From Arthrobacter saudimassiliensis (GTDB taxonomy: Bacteria > Actinomycetota > Actinomycetes > Actinomycetales > Micrococcaceae): DNA of 64,000 nucleotides. The notes under the pieces are model-generated. The model did not search any database. It was not told the DNA's origin and saw only the letters and a program-made list of their open reading frames with translations. Position 1 is the stretch's first letter, and each line of letters begins with the position of its first letter. This document shows, piece after piece, positions 52,378 to 63,299 of this stretch. The stretch is taken from positions 248,001-312,000 of the forward strand of contig LN483070.1 in the NCBI GenBank assembly GCA_900016675.1, given 5' to 3'. Position numbers and translations under genes: made by a program.

Positions 52378-52494
52378 CCGGCGGTGACCTACTCTCCCAC
52401 ACCCTCCCGGGTGCAGTACCATCGGCGCTGTGGGTCTTAGCTTCCGGGTTCGGAATGGGACCGGGCGTTTCCCCCACGCTGTGACCGCCGTAAC
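52378..52494 (-). rRNA. rrf: 5S ribosomal RNA (copy B)
   Basis: The same 117-base sequence as copy A apart from one base. It lies 210 bases upstream of copy A on the same strand, each with its own hairpin terminator. Immediately upstream (52495 on) there is no 23S rRNA, which would be expected in a normal 16S-23S-5S operon. Confidence 0.95.
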
Positions 52495-52521
52495 CCTTTC
52501 GCACCGCCGTGGTGTTTCTTC

Positions 52522-52550
52522 AGCTTATTTCATCCGGCCGGTTTTTGCAA
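52522..52550 (-). promoter_or_regulatory. candidate sigma-70-type promoter for the 5S genes
   Basis: On the minus strand, TTGCAA (-35, 52550-52545) and TAAGCT (-10, 52527-52522) are separated by 17 bases. The -10 lies 27 bases before the start of 5S copy B. That would let the 5S pair be transcribed without an upstream 23S gene. Only a motif match. Confidence 0.4.
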
Positions 52551-53225
52551 TTCGGCGGATTCCTCAGGAACCTTACGAATTACGGTCAAACCGCCCATCC
52601 GAACCCAGCAGAAATCCCGGCCCTTCCGGCCGGCGCACACAGCGCGCAGCGTTGGAACCGAAGAAATTTGGTGGGGTTGGCCGCCATGCTTCGGGCGCTT
52701 TTCCAGCGTCCCGGCCGCGGCGACTTCCAAAACATTACACGCCCTCCGGCACCCGCGCAAATCGTCCGGACGTGGCCTGCGACACGCTCTTTGACGGCCG
52801 TGTCAGGCACTTCCCCGCGGGCATTCCCCCGCCCGGTTGAAGCCGGCGCAGGGACCTGGGAACGGTGCCCCGCGTGCCGATGCCGGCACATGCATCGCTC
52901 TTACGGATCGTTCTTACACCCCGGCACCTGCCCCGCTCCTTTCCGGCCCGTCCATTGCCCTCATGGGAGATTGCTCTTCCGGGAGATGCACTGCTGCTGC
53001 CCTGGAGGGACCCGAGGGTTCCCCGCTCCTGCAGTTTCCTTACGCCGGGACCGGGCAGCCCTCGCGCGCGTGTGCGCGATAGACGGGGTGTTTGCGGTGA
53101 CGGGGCCTGCCCGTGCCCCCGGGGAGCCCGGGGAGCCCGGGAGCCCGGGCCGCTGCGCTGCGGCCCGGCGAGGGGCAGCGCACAGCCCGCAGGGACCACC
53201 CGAAAGATCGGGTAGACTGGTTTGC
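52551..53225. other. gene-free stretch between 5S rRNA and SRP RNA
   Basis: About 675 bases with no gene I can support. Open frames of 80-250 codons exist on both strands but lack ribosome binding sites and domain character. A short GGGAGCCCG repeat runs at about 53120-53150. The SRP RNA promoter is probably the TAGACT at 53213-53218. No rRNA or tRNA fragment is visible. Confidence 0.55.
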
Positions 53226-53312
53226 GGCCCCTCATGTGGTGTCATCCTGTGAACTCCCCCAGGACCGGAAGGTAGCAAGGGTAAGCGGGCTCTGGCAGGT
53301 GCATGAGGGGTC
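53226..53312 (+). ncRNA. ffs: signal recognition particle RNA, small bacterial type
   Basis: The 5' arm GGCCCCTCATG pairs with the 3' CATGAGGGGTC. The conserved domain IV core is CAGGACCGGAAGGTAGCAAGGGTAAGCGGG with GGAA tetraloop and the asymmetric AGCA/AG symmetric loops that bind Ffh. A T-run at 53313-53316 ends it. It sits 80 bases before dnaX, a common actinobacterial arrangement. The 5' end is uncertain by a few bases. Confidence 0.92.
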
Positions 53313-53396
53313 TTTTAATGTCGTGAGGGTCCACGGGCCGACGGCGCCGCTGCCGCCGCCTGAAAAACCGTCAGTGCCAACCGATAGGGTCTAGGT

Positions 53397-56300
53397 GTGA
53401 GTACAGCCCTTTACCGCCGCTACCGTCCGGAAACCTTCGCGGACGTGATCGGTCAGGAGCATGTCACTGAGCCGCTGATGGCGGCCCTGCAGAAGAACCG
53501 CGTCAACCACGCCTATCTGTTCTCCGGGCCGCGCGGCTGCGGCAAGACCACCTCCGCCCGCATCCTCGCCCGCTGCCTGAACTGTGCCGAGGGCCCCACC
53601 CCCACTCCGTGCGGCCGCTGCGAAAGCTGCGTCGAGCTGGCCCGCAACGGCGCCGGCAGCCTCGACGTCATCGAGATCGACGCCGCCAGCCACGGCGGTG
53701 TGGACGATGCCCGGGACCTGCGCGAACGTGCCACCTTCGCCCCCGTCCGGGACCGGTACAAGATCTTCATCATCGATGAGGCCCACATGGTGACCTCCGC
53801 CGGCTTCAACGCCCTGCTGAAGATCGTCGAAGAGCCGCCGGAACACATCAAGTTCATCTTCGCCACCACCGAGCCGGACAAGGTCATCGGGACCATCCGC
53901 TCGCGCACGCACCACTATCCCTTCCGCCTGGTGCCCCCGGAGCCCCTGCTGGCTTACCTCGAGCGGCTCTGCGCGGAGGAGGACGTGCCGGTGGCCCCTG
54001 GCGTGCTCTCGCTGGTGATCCGCGCCGGCGGCGGTTCCGTCCGTGACACCCTTTCCGTGCTGGACCAGCTGATGGCCGGTGCCGGCCCCGACGGCCTGGA
54101 CTATGAGCTGGCCGTGTCCCTGCTCGGCTACACGCACGTGTCCCTGCTCGACGACGTCGTCGACGCCTTCGCGGCCGCCGACGCAGCCACCGTGTTCCGC
54201 GCCGTCGACCGCGTGATCCAGACCGGCCAGGATCCGCGGCGCTTTGTCGAAGACCTGCTGGAGCGCTTCCGCGACCTGATCATCGTCAACGCGATGCCGG
54301 ACAGCGCCGCCGCCGTGCTCCGCGGCATGCCGACGGACCAGATCAACCGGATGCAGGCCCAGGCCAGCCAGATGGGCTCCGCGGAGCTCTCCCGGGCCGC
54401 GGACATCACCAATACGGCGCTGACCGAAATGACGGGGGCCACCTCGCCCAGGCTGCACCTGGAGCTGCTCTGCGCGCGCATCCTGCTGCCGGCCTCCGAG
54501 CACACCGAACGCGGCGTCGCCGCCCGGGTGGACCGGATCGAACGCCGCCTCAGCTACGCCGGTGACGGCTCCCTGGCCGCCGGGCGCGCTGCCGCCGCGG
54601 CCTCGCCGGTACCGGACCAGCCGGCTGCGGCCGCCGCCGCTCCGCCCGCAGCGTCCGTTATCTCCTCCATGCCCGACGCCGCCCCCGAAGCGGCTGCCAC
54701 GGCCGAGGACCAGCCCGGTTCCGGCACCGACAACACGGCCGACTGGGGCGGCACCTGGGCCAGCCCGCCGGCAGCAGCATCCACCCCGGGCCGCGGTCCG
54801 GGCTCGACGGCCACGGGCGGCTCGCAGGCCGCCGCCGGGTCTTCCGCCGGCAACGACGGCCGCGCCTCGTCCACTGCCTCCGCACCTTCCGCGGACAGCT
54901 GGCCGCATGCCGGCGCCGCCGCTGCTGAACAGGCTTCTCCGCGCACCGCCGCGGCGGATGCCTGGCCCCACGCCGGCGGTTCGGCCGCTGAGCCGGCACG
55001 CCCGCACGCCTCCGCCGGGGAAGCGTCAGACGGACAGCCCGCACAGACGCGGCCCGGTGCTTCTGCCTCCGCACGGCCCGCCGCCCAGCCGGCCGCGGCC
55101 GCACAACCAGCCGCCGGCGCGCCGGCCGCCGGGCAGGCACCGGCTCCGGACCCTGCACCGGCAGCACCGGCGGGTCCGGCGGGAGACGGCGGCCAGGTGG
55201 AGATGATCCGCAGGGCCTGGCCGGAGATCATGGAAGCGCTGAGCAGCATCCGCCGCGCCACCTGGCTCAACGTCAGCAAGAACGCCAGTCCGCGGGCCTT
55301 CGACGGCAAGGTGCTGCACCTGGCCTTCGCCAACCCGGGCGCAGCCATGGGGTTCAACCGGCCGGACCATCTGGAGAACCTGCGCCAGGCCATCAACCAG
55401 GTGCTGGGCATTGACTGCCAGATCAACCCCATGCACGACGGAACGGGTGAGTCCGGCCCAAAAGCCGGTAGCCGGCCAGCGCCGGCGCCAGCCCAGCGCA
55501 CCACCCCCGCTTCAGGCATGGCTTCGGCTGCCCCCGTTGCTGCCGCGTCCGGCAGCGTTTCCACCACGGACTCCTCAGCGGCGCCCGACACCCCGGGCCG
55601 GACGGCCGGCACCGATGCCCCCGCGCCGGAGGGCAGGCCCGCTTCCGCCCCCGGTTCCGCTGCCGGTGCTCCGGCAGCCGCCCGCGAAGGTGCACCGGGC
55701 CGGGACGGTGCCGCCGCCCACGGCGCTCCCGGCGGCGCTGCGCCGGCGGCCCCCGCACGCCGCGGGGCGGTAGCCGCTGCCCCGGAACACCGCTCCCCCG
55801 AGCAGCAGGCACCCGAACACCGCTCCCCTGAGCACCGGGCGCCCCAGCGTTCCGAAACCGGTACCAGGCCTGCCGCCCAGGCTGCCGATGCAGCCGGGCC
55901 CGCGCGACCGGCTTCCGCCGCACCGGCTCCGTCGGCGCAGAGCCCGTCGTCGCAGGTTCCGCCTGCGCAGGCTCCGTTGGCGCAGACCCCGGGGTCAAAG
56001 GCTCCGTCCGCGCAGACCCCGTCAGGTGCCGGACGGGCACCGGAGCAGGCCTTCGGCGGGCGCGGCCCGGCGCGCCGCGGAGCTCCCCTGCCGGCAGACT
56101 GGCAGCCGGAGCCCTCGGATCCCTACGACGACATGCCCGAAAGCCAGGCGTGGGCCACCACCGAGGTGCCCGATCTGGAGAACCAGGGCCCGGACGATGC
56201 ATGGCACACGACCAACTGGGCCGGCGAGCCGCTGAGCCGGACCCGGCCCGGCGTTTCCGGCGGCGCCGGCAGTGCGCCCGCCGGCACCCGGCCGGACACG

Positions 56301-56843
56301 GCAGCACCAGGACGCGGCACCGGTACCCACCAGAGCACGCCCGCTTCCTCCCCGCACAGCACCGGGCCCGGCTCCGCTCCGTCCTCCCCAGGCCCTGGTG
56401 GACCTGCAGCTCCCGGGGCCTCCCGATCCGCTCCGGGACAGGCACCGGCCGGGTCCGGGCGGCCCGCCGCCGGGGCGCCGTCGGCGGGCGCCGCGCAGCC
56501 TGCCGTCAACTGGAGCGGCGGCCCGACGGCGCCGTCCTCCCCCGTGCCTCCGGCGCCCGCCGCTCCTGCTCCTGCTCCTGCTCCTGCGAACGGTGCGGCC
56601 GAAGGTGGCGGCAGGCCCAACGGCCGGCCCATGAGCCGCTACCAGCAGCTGTTATCCCAGGCGCGAACGAGCGCCCCCCAGCAGGCCCGTCCGCTGGGCG
56701 GCAACGTAGACTTGAGCTACCCGGAAGACGTTCCCAGCGCCGACGACCTGGCCCTTGAAGACTCCGGCCTGGTCGGACGGAAAGCCATCGAACGCATTCT
56801 GGGCGGCCGGCTGATCGAGGAACGCAGCATCGACGGAAGCTGA
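53397..56843 (+). CDS. dnaX: DNA polymerase III subunit gamma/tau
   Basis: A 1148-residue DnaX starting at GTG 53397. The AAA+ clamp loader core (1-365) has Walker [10 protein letters not shown] (44-52), the zinc module Cys residues ([15 protein letters not shown]), Walker B DEAHM and the GGSVRDTLS sensor 2 region. The rest is mostly Ala/Pro/Ser/Gly-rich and disordered. One folded island (about 600-680, [16 protein letters not shown] to NQVLGID) and a conserved C-terminal tail (last 60 residues, [20 protein letters not shown]) interrupt it. Length is almost double that of E. coli tau. No A-AAA-AAG slippery heptamer is present, so a shorter gamma by frameshifting is not indicated. It is followed by recR without an intervening ybaB gene. 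Confidence 0.95.
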   Translation: MSTALYRRYRPETFADVIGQEHVTEPLMAALQKNRVNHAYLFSGPRGCGKTTSARILARCLNCAEGPTPTPCGRCESCVELARNGAGSLDVIEIDAASHGGVDDARDLRERATFAPVRDRYKIFIIDEAHMVTSAGFNALLKIVEEPPEHIKFIFATTEPDKVIGTIRSRTHHYPFRLVPPEPLLAYLERLCAEEDVPVAPGVLSLVIRAGGGSVRDTLSVLDQLMAGAGPDGLDYELAVSLLGYTHVSLLDDVVDAFAAADAATVFRAVDRVIQTGQDPRRFVEDLLERFRDLIIVNAMPDSAAAVLRGMPTDQINRMQAQASQMGSAELSRAADITNTALTEMTGATSPRLHLELLCARILLPASEHTERGVAARVDRIERRLSYAGDGSLAAGRAAAAASPVPDQPAAAAAAPPAASVISSMPDAAPEAAATAEDQPGSGTDNTADWGGTWASPPAAASTPGRGPGSTATGGSQAAAGSSAGNDGRASSTASAPSADSWPHAGAAAAEQASPRTAAADAWPHAGGSAAEPARPHASAGEASDGQPAQTRPGASASARPAAQPAAAAQPAAGAPAAGQAPAPDPAPAAPAGPAGDGGQVEMIRRAWPEIMEALSSIRRATWLNVSKNASPRAFDGKVLHLAFANPGAAMGFNRPDHLENLRQAINQVLGIDCQINPMHDGTGESGPKAGSRPAPAPAQRTTPASGMASAAPVAAASGSVSTTDSSAAPDTPGRTAGTDAPAPEGRPASAPGSAAGAPAAAREGAPGRDGAAAHGAPGGAAPAAPARRGAVAAAPEHRSPEQQAPEHRSPEHRAPQRSETGTRPAAQAADAAGPARPASAAPAPSAQSPSSQVPPAQAPLAQTPGSKAPSAQTPSGAGRAPEQAFGGRGPARRGAPLPADWQPEPSDPYDDMPESQAWATTEVPDLENQGPDDAWHTTNWAGEPLSRTRPGVSGGAGSAPAGTRPDTAAPGRGTGTHQSTPASSPHSTGPGSAPSSPGPGGPAAPGASRSAPGQAPAGSGRPAAGAPSAGAAQPAVNWSGGPTAPSSPVPPAPAAPAPAPAPANGAAEGGGRPNGRPMSRYQQLLSQARTSAPQQARPLGGNVDLSYPEDVPSADDLALEDSGLVGRKAIERILGGRLIEERSIDGS

Positions 56844-56899
56844 CCATTCGCCGGCTGCCCCGGTGCAGCCGACCCCCACCCCAACGCAGAAGAGGTCAC

Positions 56900-57496
56900 G
56901 TGTACGAAGGTGCCGTTCAGGAACTGATCGACGAGCTGGGACGCCTGCCCGGCGTCGGCCCCAAGTCGGCCCAGCGCATCGCGTTCCACATCCTGGAGGC
57001 CGACGCGGAGGACATGCGCCGGCTCTCCTCCGCCATCGCCTCGGTGAAGGACAAGGTCAAGTTCTGCTCCGTGTGCGGCAACGTGACCGAGCAGGAAACC
57101 TGCAGCATCTGCCGGGACGTCCGCCGCGATCCGACCGTCATCTGTGTGGTCGAAGAGTCCAAGGACGTCATGGCGGTGGAGCGCACCCGGTCCTTCCGCG
57201 GCCGGTACCACGTGCTCGGCGGCGCGATTAACCCGATCGCCGGCATCGGCCCCGAGCAGCTGCGCATCCGCGAACTGCTCAACCGGCTCTCGGACGAACA
57301 GATCAACGAGATCATCATCGCCACCGACCCGAACCTGGAAGGCGAGGCAACGGCCACCTACCTGGTCCGCATGCTGAAGACCCTCGGCATCCGCGTCACC
57401 CGGCTCGCCTCCGGCCTGCCGGTGGGCGGCGACCTGGAATACGCCGACGAGATCACCCTCGGGCGTGCCTTCGAAGGCCGCCGCAGCCTGACCTGA
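56900..57496 (+). CDS. recR: recombination protein RecR
   Basis: A 198-residue RecR from GTG 56900, with AGAGG six bases upstream. Helix-hairpin-helix [17 protein letters not shown] (16-32), the zinc-binding [16 protein letters not shown] (57-72), and the Toprim domain with [12 protein letters not shown] and [15 protein letters not shown] follow. It acts with RecO/RecF in gap repair. It follows dnaX by 57 bases. Confidence 0.96.
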   Translation: MYEGAVQELIDELGRLPGVGPKSAQRIAFHILEADAEDMRRLSSAIASVKDKVKFCSVCGNVTEQETCSICRDVRRDPTVICVVEESKDVMAVERTRSFRGRYHVLGGAINPIAGIGPEQLRIRELLNRLSDEQINEIIIATDPNLEGEATATYLVRMLKTLGIRVTRLASGLPVGGDLEYADEITLGRAFEGRRSLT

Positions 57497-57683
57497 TCCC
57501 CCGGGAGCCATCCGCCGGGCCGGCACGTTAAGCCAGTGTTGCCCGGCGGTTAGGGGCGCACAGGCCGGGCCGATAGACTTTTGAGCGGTCCGGCGCCCGG
57601 TGCCGGCTCCCTTTCCTTCCGGCCCGGAGCCCGTACGGCCCGGGCAGGCACCCGCTTCCCGACCCCATCCAGAGAGCGTGCGC

Positions 57684-58970
<1,287 letters not shown>

Positions 58971-58997
58971 AGCGTCCGGCCCACCAAGCAAACACGA

Positions 58998-59039
58998 AAA
59001 GGGCCGCACCCGGCGTCGTCACGCCGGGTGCGGCCCTTT
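58998..59039. terminator. terminator between lysC and convergent small gene
   Basis: Perfect 19-bp stem (58998-59016 with 59021-59039) closed by a 4-base loop, with flanking A and T tracts on both sides, so it can work in both directions. Confidence 0.9.
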
Positions 59040-59071
59040 CGCGTTGCCCGGGCCGTACGCCGGGGAGGTGC

Positions 59072-59299
59072 CTACTTCTTCCGGGGCAGGATGTAGCTGC
59101 TGCCGTCGGGACGCTTGACCGTCTCCCACAGCTCGGCGTCCCGCGCCTGCGCTTCCTCGAGCTGGCGCCGGCGCTCATCGGTCATCGGAGTGTCCAGCGG
59201 GGTGGTGGCCGCCGGGCCGAAGATCATCCGCGCCTTGCCGGTGGTCCGCATGAACCGGGATGTCAGGGACTCCTTGGGGGCCTTGTCCTTTTCCGCCAC
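59072..59299 (-). CDS. small conserved hypothetical protein, 75 residues
   Basis: A 75-residue soluble, Lys/Arg- and Glu-rich protein from ATG 59299. The middle contains MIFGPAATTPLDTPMTDERRRQLEE, then a tail YILPRKK. Codon use and composition match the neighbours, and the arrangement (start just before the divergent marR-type promoter, end facing the lysC terminator) supports a real gene. I do not recognise a domain; similar short proteins are often annotated near lysC in Arthrobacter. Confidence 0.7.
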   Translation of the reverse strand: MAEKDKAPKESLTSRFMRTTGKARMIFGPAATTPLDTPMTDERRRQLEEAQARDAELWETVKRPDGSSYILPRKK

Positions 59300-59354
59300 T
59301 GTCCTACCTCCCGTTGAGTTGCGCTGCAGCCGTCACAGCTGCCTTCCATAGTAC

Positions 59355-59367
59355 GCTAACTGTTAGC
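59355..59367. promoter_or_regulatory. MarR-type operator between the small gene and ohrR
   Basis: GCTAAC-T-GTTAGC, a perfect 13-base dyad, followed by a further half-like CTAACGATG at 59370-59378. It lies 70 bases upstream of ohrR ATG 59437, in the divergent gap, a position and spacing typical for OhrR/MarR autoregulation. Confidence 0.6.
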
Positions 59368-59436
59368 CCACTAACGATGTGTTGCCCGCTGCGGCGCGCG
59401 GATACGGTGGAGGCAGTCATCCAAGGAAAGGCACGC

Positions 59437-59955
59437 ATGACCGAGCACGACGCCGCGACGGCGCCCGCCTCCGCCGACGCCCGCGAGGAGGACCTGCTGC
59501 TGGAGCGGCAGCTGTGCTTCGCGCTCTCCGTGGCCTCCCGCACCATTGTGGGTGCCTACCGCCCGGTCCTGGAGGACCTCGGCGTGACCCACCCGCAGTA
59601 CCTCGTGCTCCTTGCCCTGTGGGAGCAGAGCCCGCGCACGGTCCGCGACCTGAGCGACACGCTGCTCATGGAGCCGGCCACGCTGTCCCCCATGCTGAAG
59701 CGGCTGGAAACCGCCGGGCTGCTCAGCCGCAACCGCGCCCCGGGCAACGACCGGGCCCTCGCCGTCGAGCTGACGGCAAAGGGCCGCGCCCTGCGCGCAC
59801 GTGCCCTCGACGTGCCCGGAACCATGATGCAGCGGCTCGGCCTGGAGCGTGCGGAAGTGGAGGAGCTGAACCGGAGCATGCGCCGGCTGATCGACGCCGC
59901 TCAGAGCGGCGAGCAGGGCGCGCCGGCCGGGCCGGGAACCGCCGCCGGCGCCTGA
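59437..59955 (+). CDS. ohrR: OhrR-type MarR regulator (organic hydroperoxide sensor)
   Basis: A 172-residue MarR protein from ATG 59437 with AAGGAAAGG upstream. The N-terminal ERQLCFALS carries a Cys (Cys27) in the position of the redox-sensing cysteine of OhrR (RQLCFALY in family members). The winged helix has DTLLMEPATLSPMLKRLE, and the wing is RAPGNDRALAVELT. No ohr peroxidase gene is next to it in this window, so its target lies elsewhere or is itself. The last 20 residues are a Gly/Ala/Pro-rich extension. Confidence 0.82.
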   Translation: MTEHDAATAPASADAREEDLLLERQLCFALSVASRTIVGAYRPVLEDLGVTHPQYLVLLALWEQSPRTVRDLSDTLLMEPATLSPMLKRLETAGLLSRNRAPGNDRALAVELTAKGRALRARALDVPGTMMQRLGLERAEVEELNRSMRRLIDAAQSGEQGAPAGPGTAAGA

Positions 59956-60181
59956 CCGGCCGGCCGCCGCCCCTTCTGCCCGCCGGGCGCCCCGCCGGGC
60001 CTACCGGCTTCACGAACAGGCCGTCATTGGCTACGAGACGGTAACAATTGCCGTGTGATATATGGAAGGCCGCTTTCTTTCAGAATCGGCAAAAAATGCT
60101 CCGAAACCGCACTATTCTCCTACGGGTCCCGAGAAATGAACCCCTAGGGCGTCAGCACACGCCCCCGAGGAGAAGAACCAC

Positions 60182-62242
60182 GTGGCATCACGTCCAACAC
60201 CCAAGCACCCCTCCGCCCCCCGTCCGGCCGGGGCCGACGGGCCCGACGCCGGCCTGCCGCCGTCGGCTCCGGGGTCAGGGTCCCAGGCGAAACCGACCGT
60301 CGGCCAGCGCGCGAAGCGGGCCCTGAAGCGGGAACTGGACTACCCCCACAACATTCACCCCGGCCTGGTTCCCGGCATCGCCGTCGACGACCAGCGCGTG
60401 CGCTACGGCACCGACCGCCTCGTCTTCGGCGTCGCGGCCGCCCTGATCCTGGCCTTCGTGGCGTGGGGCCTGCTGTCCACCGAGTCCCTGAAATCCGTCT
60501 CCGACGTCGCCCTGGGCTGGGTAGTGGAGAACGCGGGCTGGCTGTTCAGCACCCTCGTGGCCGTGCTGGTGGTCTTCATGCTGTTCATCGGCTTCAGCCG
60601 GTACGGAAAAATCCCGCTGGGCGTGGACGGCGAAAAACCGGAGTATTCAAAGTTCTCCTGGATCGCCATGATGTTCTCCGCCGGAGTCGGCATCGGCCTG
60701 TTCTTCTTCGGGCCCTATGAGCCGCTGAGCTATTTCATGTCCCCGTCCCCGGGGGAGGCGGAACCGGAAACCGCGGAGGCCCTCCACAAGGCAATGGCAC
60801 AGTCCTACTTCCACTGGGGCCTGAACGCCTGGGCCATCTACGCCCTGGTCGGCGCAGCAGTGGCGTACGGCTCCTACCGCCGGGGCCGGGTGCCGCTGAT
60901 GAGCTCCATCTTCGCCCCGCTGCTCGGCAAGAACCGGAGCGAGGGCGTCGCCGGACGGATGATCGACATGTTCGCGATCGTCGCCACCCTCTTCGGCACC
61001 GCTGCATCGCTGGGCATCGGCGCCCTGCAGATCGGCCGGGGCGTGGAGATCGTCAGCGGCATCGGCCGGCTGCCCAACGCGGCCCTGATCGGCATCATCG
61101 CCATCCTCACCGCCGCGTTCATCACCTCCGCCGTCTCCGGCATCGGCCGCGGCATCCGCTGGCTGTCCAACATCAACATGTCCATGGCCCTGGTCCTGGT
61201 GGCCTTCGTGTTCCTCACCGGCCCCACACTGTTCCTGCTGAACCTCATTCCCGCCTCGGTCACCGAGTACCTCTCGGACCTGATGCACATGATGAGCAAG
61301 GGCCCCTCCTGGGGCCAGGACTCCGCCGACTTCTCCGAGGCCTGGACGGTCTTCTACTGGGCCTGGTGGATCTCGTGGTCCCCGTTCGTCGGCACCTTCC
61401 TGGCCCGCATCTCGCGCGGCCGCACGCTGCGCGAGTACGTGCAGTACGTCCTCGTGGTGCCTACCCTCGTCACCATCCTCGCCTTCGGCATCTTCGGCGG
61501 CACCGCCATCTGGATGCGCATGCAGGGCATGGACATCTCGGCCGAGGCCTCACCGCAGGACCTCTTCTTCCAGGTCCTGGACGGACTGCCGCTCAGCACC
61601 ATCACTCCGTTCCTGGGCATGTTCTGCATCGCCGTCTTCTTCATCACCTCCGCCGACTCGGCGTCGCTGGTGATGGGCAGCCTGTCCCAGCGCGGCAAGC
61701 CGGACCCGGACAAACGGGTCACCGTCTTCTGGGGCCTGGCCATGATGGGCATCGCCGTGGTGATGCTGCTCATCGGCGGCAATGTCGCGCTGGAGGGGCT
61801 GCAGAACCTGATCATCGTGTCCGCGCTGCCGTTCGCCGTGATCCTGCTGCTGATGATGGTCGCCCTCACCCGGGACCTGCACACTGACCCGCTGATCATC
61901 CGCCGCGAGTATGCGGTCACCGCCCTGGAGAACGCCGTCCGCACCGGCATCGACGAGCACGGCGACAATTTCGCGCTCACCGTGGAAAAGGCACCCGACG
62001 GTCAGGGGGCGGGAGCCGAGTTCGATTCCCACGACGCCACGGTGACCGACTGGTACCAGCGCACCGATGAGGAGGGCAAGCCCGTGGACTACGACTACGA
62101 ATCCGGCGAGTACGCCGACGGCTGGACCCCCGAGACCGGCGAAAGCGCGGTTGTCGCGAAACCGGACGACGACGGCGGGGCCCGGAACGGCGGCGACCCC
62201 GACGACAGCACCGAGGAACGCCGGCCGGCACCGGTCCGCTAG
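60182..62242 (+). CDS. BCCT-family transporter (betaine/choline/carnitine type)
   Basis: A 686-residue transporter starting at GTG 60182 (GAGGAG twelve bases upstream). Twelve hydrophobic segments lie between about residues 75 and 565. The signature Trp-rich block AWTVFYWAWWISWSPFVGTFLARISRGRTLRE-type region is near residue 390-415, and the fifth helix region has FGPYEPL. The N-terminal 70 residues are Pro/Ala-rich and the C-terminal 110 are Asp/Glu-rich, probably regulatory, as in osmosensing BetP. Substrate not determined. A small hairpin (60147-60164) precedes the ribosome binding site. Confidence 0.92.
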   Translation: MASRPTPKHPSAPRPAGADGPDAGLPPSAPGSGSQAKPTVGQRAKRALKRELDYPHNIHPGLVPGIAVDDQRVRYGTDRLVFGVAAALILAFVAWGLLSTESLKSVSDVALGWVVENAGWLFSTLVAVLVVFMLFIGFSRYGKIPLGVDGEKPEYSKFSWIAMMFSAGVGIGLFFFGPYEPLSYFMSPSPGEAEPETAEALHKAMAQSYFHWGLNAWAIYALVGAAVAYGSYRRGRVPLMSSIFAPLLGKNRSEGVAGRMIDMFAIVATLFGTAASLGIGALQIGRGVEIVSGIGRLPNAALIGIIAILTAAFITSAVSGIGRGIRWLSNINMSMALVLVAFVFLTGPTLFLLNLIPASVTEYLSDLMHMMSKGPSWGQDSADFSEAWTVFYWAWWISWSPFVGTFLARISRGRTLREYVQYVLVVPTLVTILAFGIFGGTAIWMRMQGMDISAEASPQDLFFQVLDGLPLSTITPFLGMFCIAVFFITSADSASLVMGSLSQRGKPDPDKRVTVFWGLAMMGIAVVMLLIGGNVALEGLQNLIIVSALPFAVILLLMMVALTRDLHTDPLIIRREYAVTALENAVRTGIDEHGDNFALTVEKAPDGQGAGAEFDSHDATVTDWYQRTDEEGKPVDYDYESGEYADGWTPETGESAVVAKPDDDGGARNGGDPDDSTEERRPAPVR

Positions 62243-62278
62243 GACGCGCCGCACGGCCCGCATCGGGCGCACATCAAC

Positions 62279-62321
62279 CAGGCAGGCCCGGCCCCCGCAC
62301 CACGGAGGCCGGGCCTGCCTG
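62279..62321 (+). terminator. terminator after the BCCT gene
   Basis: 15-bp perfect stem (CAGGCAGGCCCGGCC at 62279-62293 with its complement at 62307-62321) and a 13-base loop, 37 bases beyond the transporter stop. Confidence 0.8.
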
Positions 62322-62354
62322 CGTCGGACGCGACGCGGCCGCGCGGGCGGGATA

Positions 62355-63299
62355 ATGGATGCCGTGAACACCTCCGCACCGCCCGTCGTCCTCGCCGAGC
62401 AGCAGTGGCTGCCCCGGGCGCAGGCGCACGGCGAGCGCGTGCGCCCCTACGTGGAGGGGTTCCTGGCCCGCCGGTCGGCGGGCAGGAAGCATCCGGTGGA
62501 GGACTTCCTCTTCACCTACTACAGCTTCAAGCCCGGCCAGCTGCAGCGCTGGCACCCGGGGGCCGGCGTCGTGCTCACCGGCGACGCCGCGCGGGAGCGG
62601 GCGGACTGGAAGTTCCACCGCGCCCTGACTGCCGGGGAGAAGGACGGTGCGGGGCTCGCGCCCGGCACCCCGGCGGTAACCGTGGACGTGCCGGCCTTCC
62701 GCGCCGCCCGCGGCGAGGCCATGGCCTTCACCGCCATGCTGCTCTCACGCACCGCAGCCCGCCGGCCGACCCTGGGCTGCTTCGGTTTGCATGAGTGGGC
62801 GATGGCCTACCAGTCGGACCTCAACGGCGTCCGCCACGAGTACCTGGGCCTGCGCCTGGGCGCCGAGGGCACCGACCGCCTGGTGGAGGAAAGCCGCATC
62901 CGCTGCACCCACTTCGATGCCTTCCGGTTCTACGCCCCGCAGGCCGTGCCGTTGAACGAGCTGCAGCCCACCCGCGAGACGCAGCGCGACCTCGAACAGC
63001 CCGGATGCCTGCACGCGAACATGGACCTCTACAAGTGGGCCTACAAGCTGGTGCCGCTGCTGCCGAGCGACCTGGTGATGGACTGCTTCGAACTGGCCTG
63101 GCGGATCCGCGAGATGGACATGCGCGCCTCCCCCTACGACCTGCGGGACTGGGGGTACGAGCCCATCCCCGTGGAGACCCCGGCCGGGCGCGCGGCGTAC
63201 GCCGCCGCGCAGAAGGGCTTCGCCGAGGAGTCCCAGCGGCTGCGTGCCCGGGTCCTGGCGCTGCTCGCCGACGTCGAGGCGGCGCCGGCGCAGGCGTAG
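62355..63299 (+). CDS. conserved actinobacterial protein annotated as 3-methyladenine DNA glycosylase
   Basis: A 314-residue protein from ATG 62355. The family is widespread in actinobacteria and is usually named 3-methyladenine DNA glycosylase, but I see no helix-hairpin-helix-GPD motif of AlkA/Tag. Instead it has an N-terminal LPRAQAHGERV segment and conserved EDFLFTYYSFKPGQLQRWHPG, CFGLHEWAMAYQ (with His), THFDAFRFYAPQA and LDMDLYKWAYK-like blocks. The name should be treated with caution. The downstream TetR gene begins convergently after 0 bases. Confidence 0.7.
   Translation: MDAVNTSAPPVVLAEQQWLPRAQAHGERVRPYVEGFLARRSAGRKHPVEDFLFTYYSFKPGQLQRWHPGAGVVLTGDAARERADWKFHRALTAGEKDGAGLAPGTPAVTVDVPAFRAARGEAMAFTAMLLSRTAARRPTLGCFGLHEWAMAYQSDLNGVRHEYLGLRLGAEGTDRLVEESRIRCTHFDAFRFYAPQAVPLNELQPTRETQRDLEQPGCLHANMDLYKWAYKLVPLLPSDLVMDCFELAWRIREMDMRASPYDLRDWGYEPIPVETPAGRAAYAAAQKGFAEESQRLRARVLALLADVEAAPAQA

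Noticed and set aside
52509-53252. a 247-codon plus-strand frame between 5S and SRP RNA genes
   Set aside because: It overlaps the 5S promoter region and SRP RNA, has no start signals and a random-looking composition.
53397-56843. programmed frameshift in dnaX
   Set aside because: No A-AAA-AAG-type slippery sequence is visible and the frame is open throughout.
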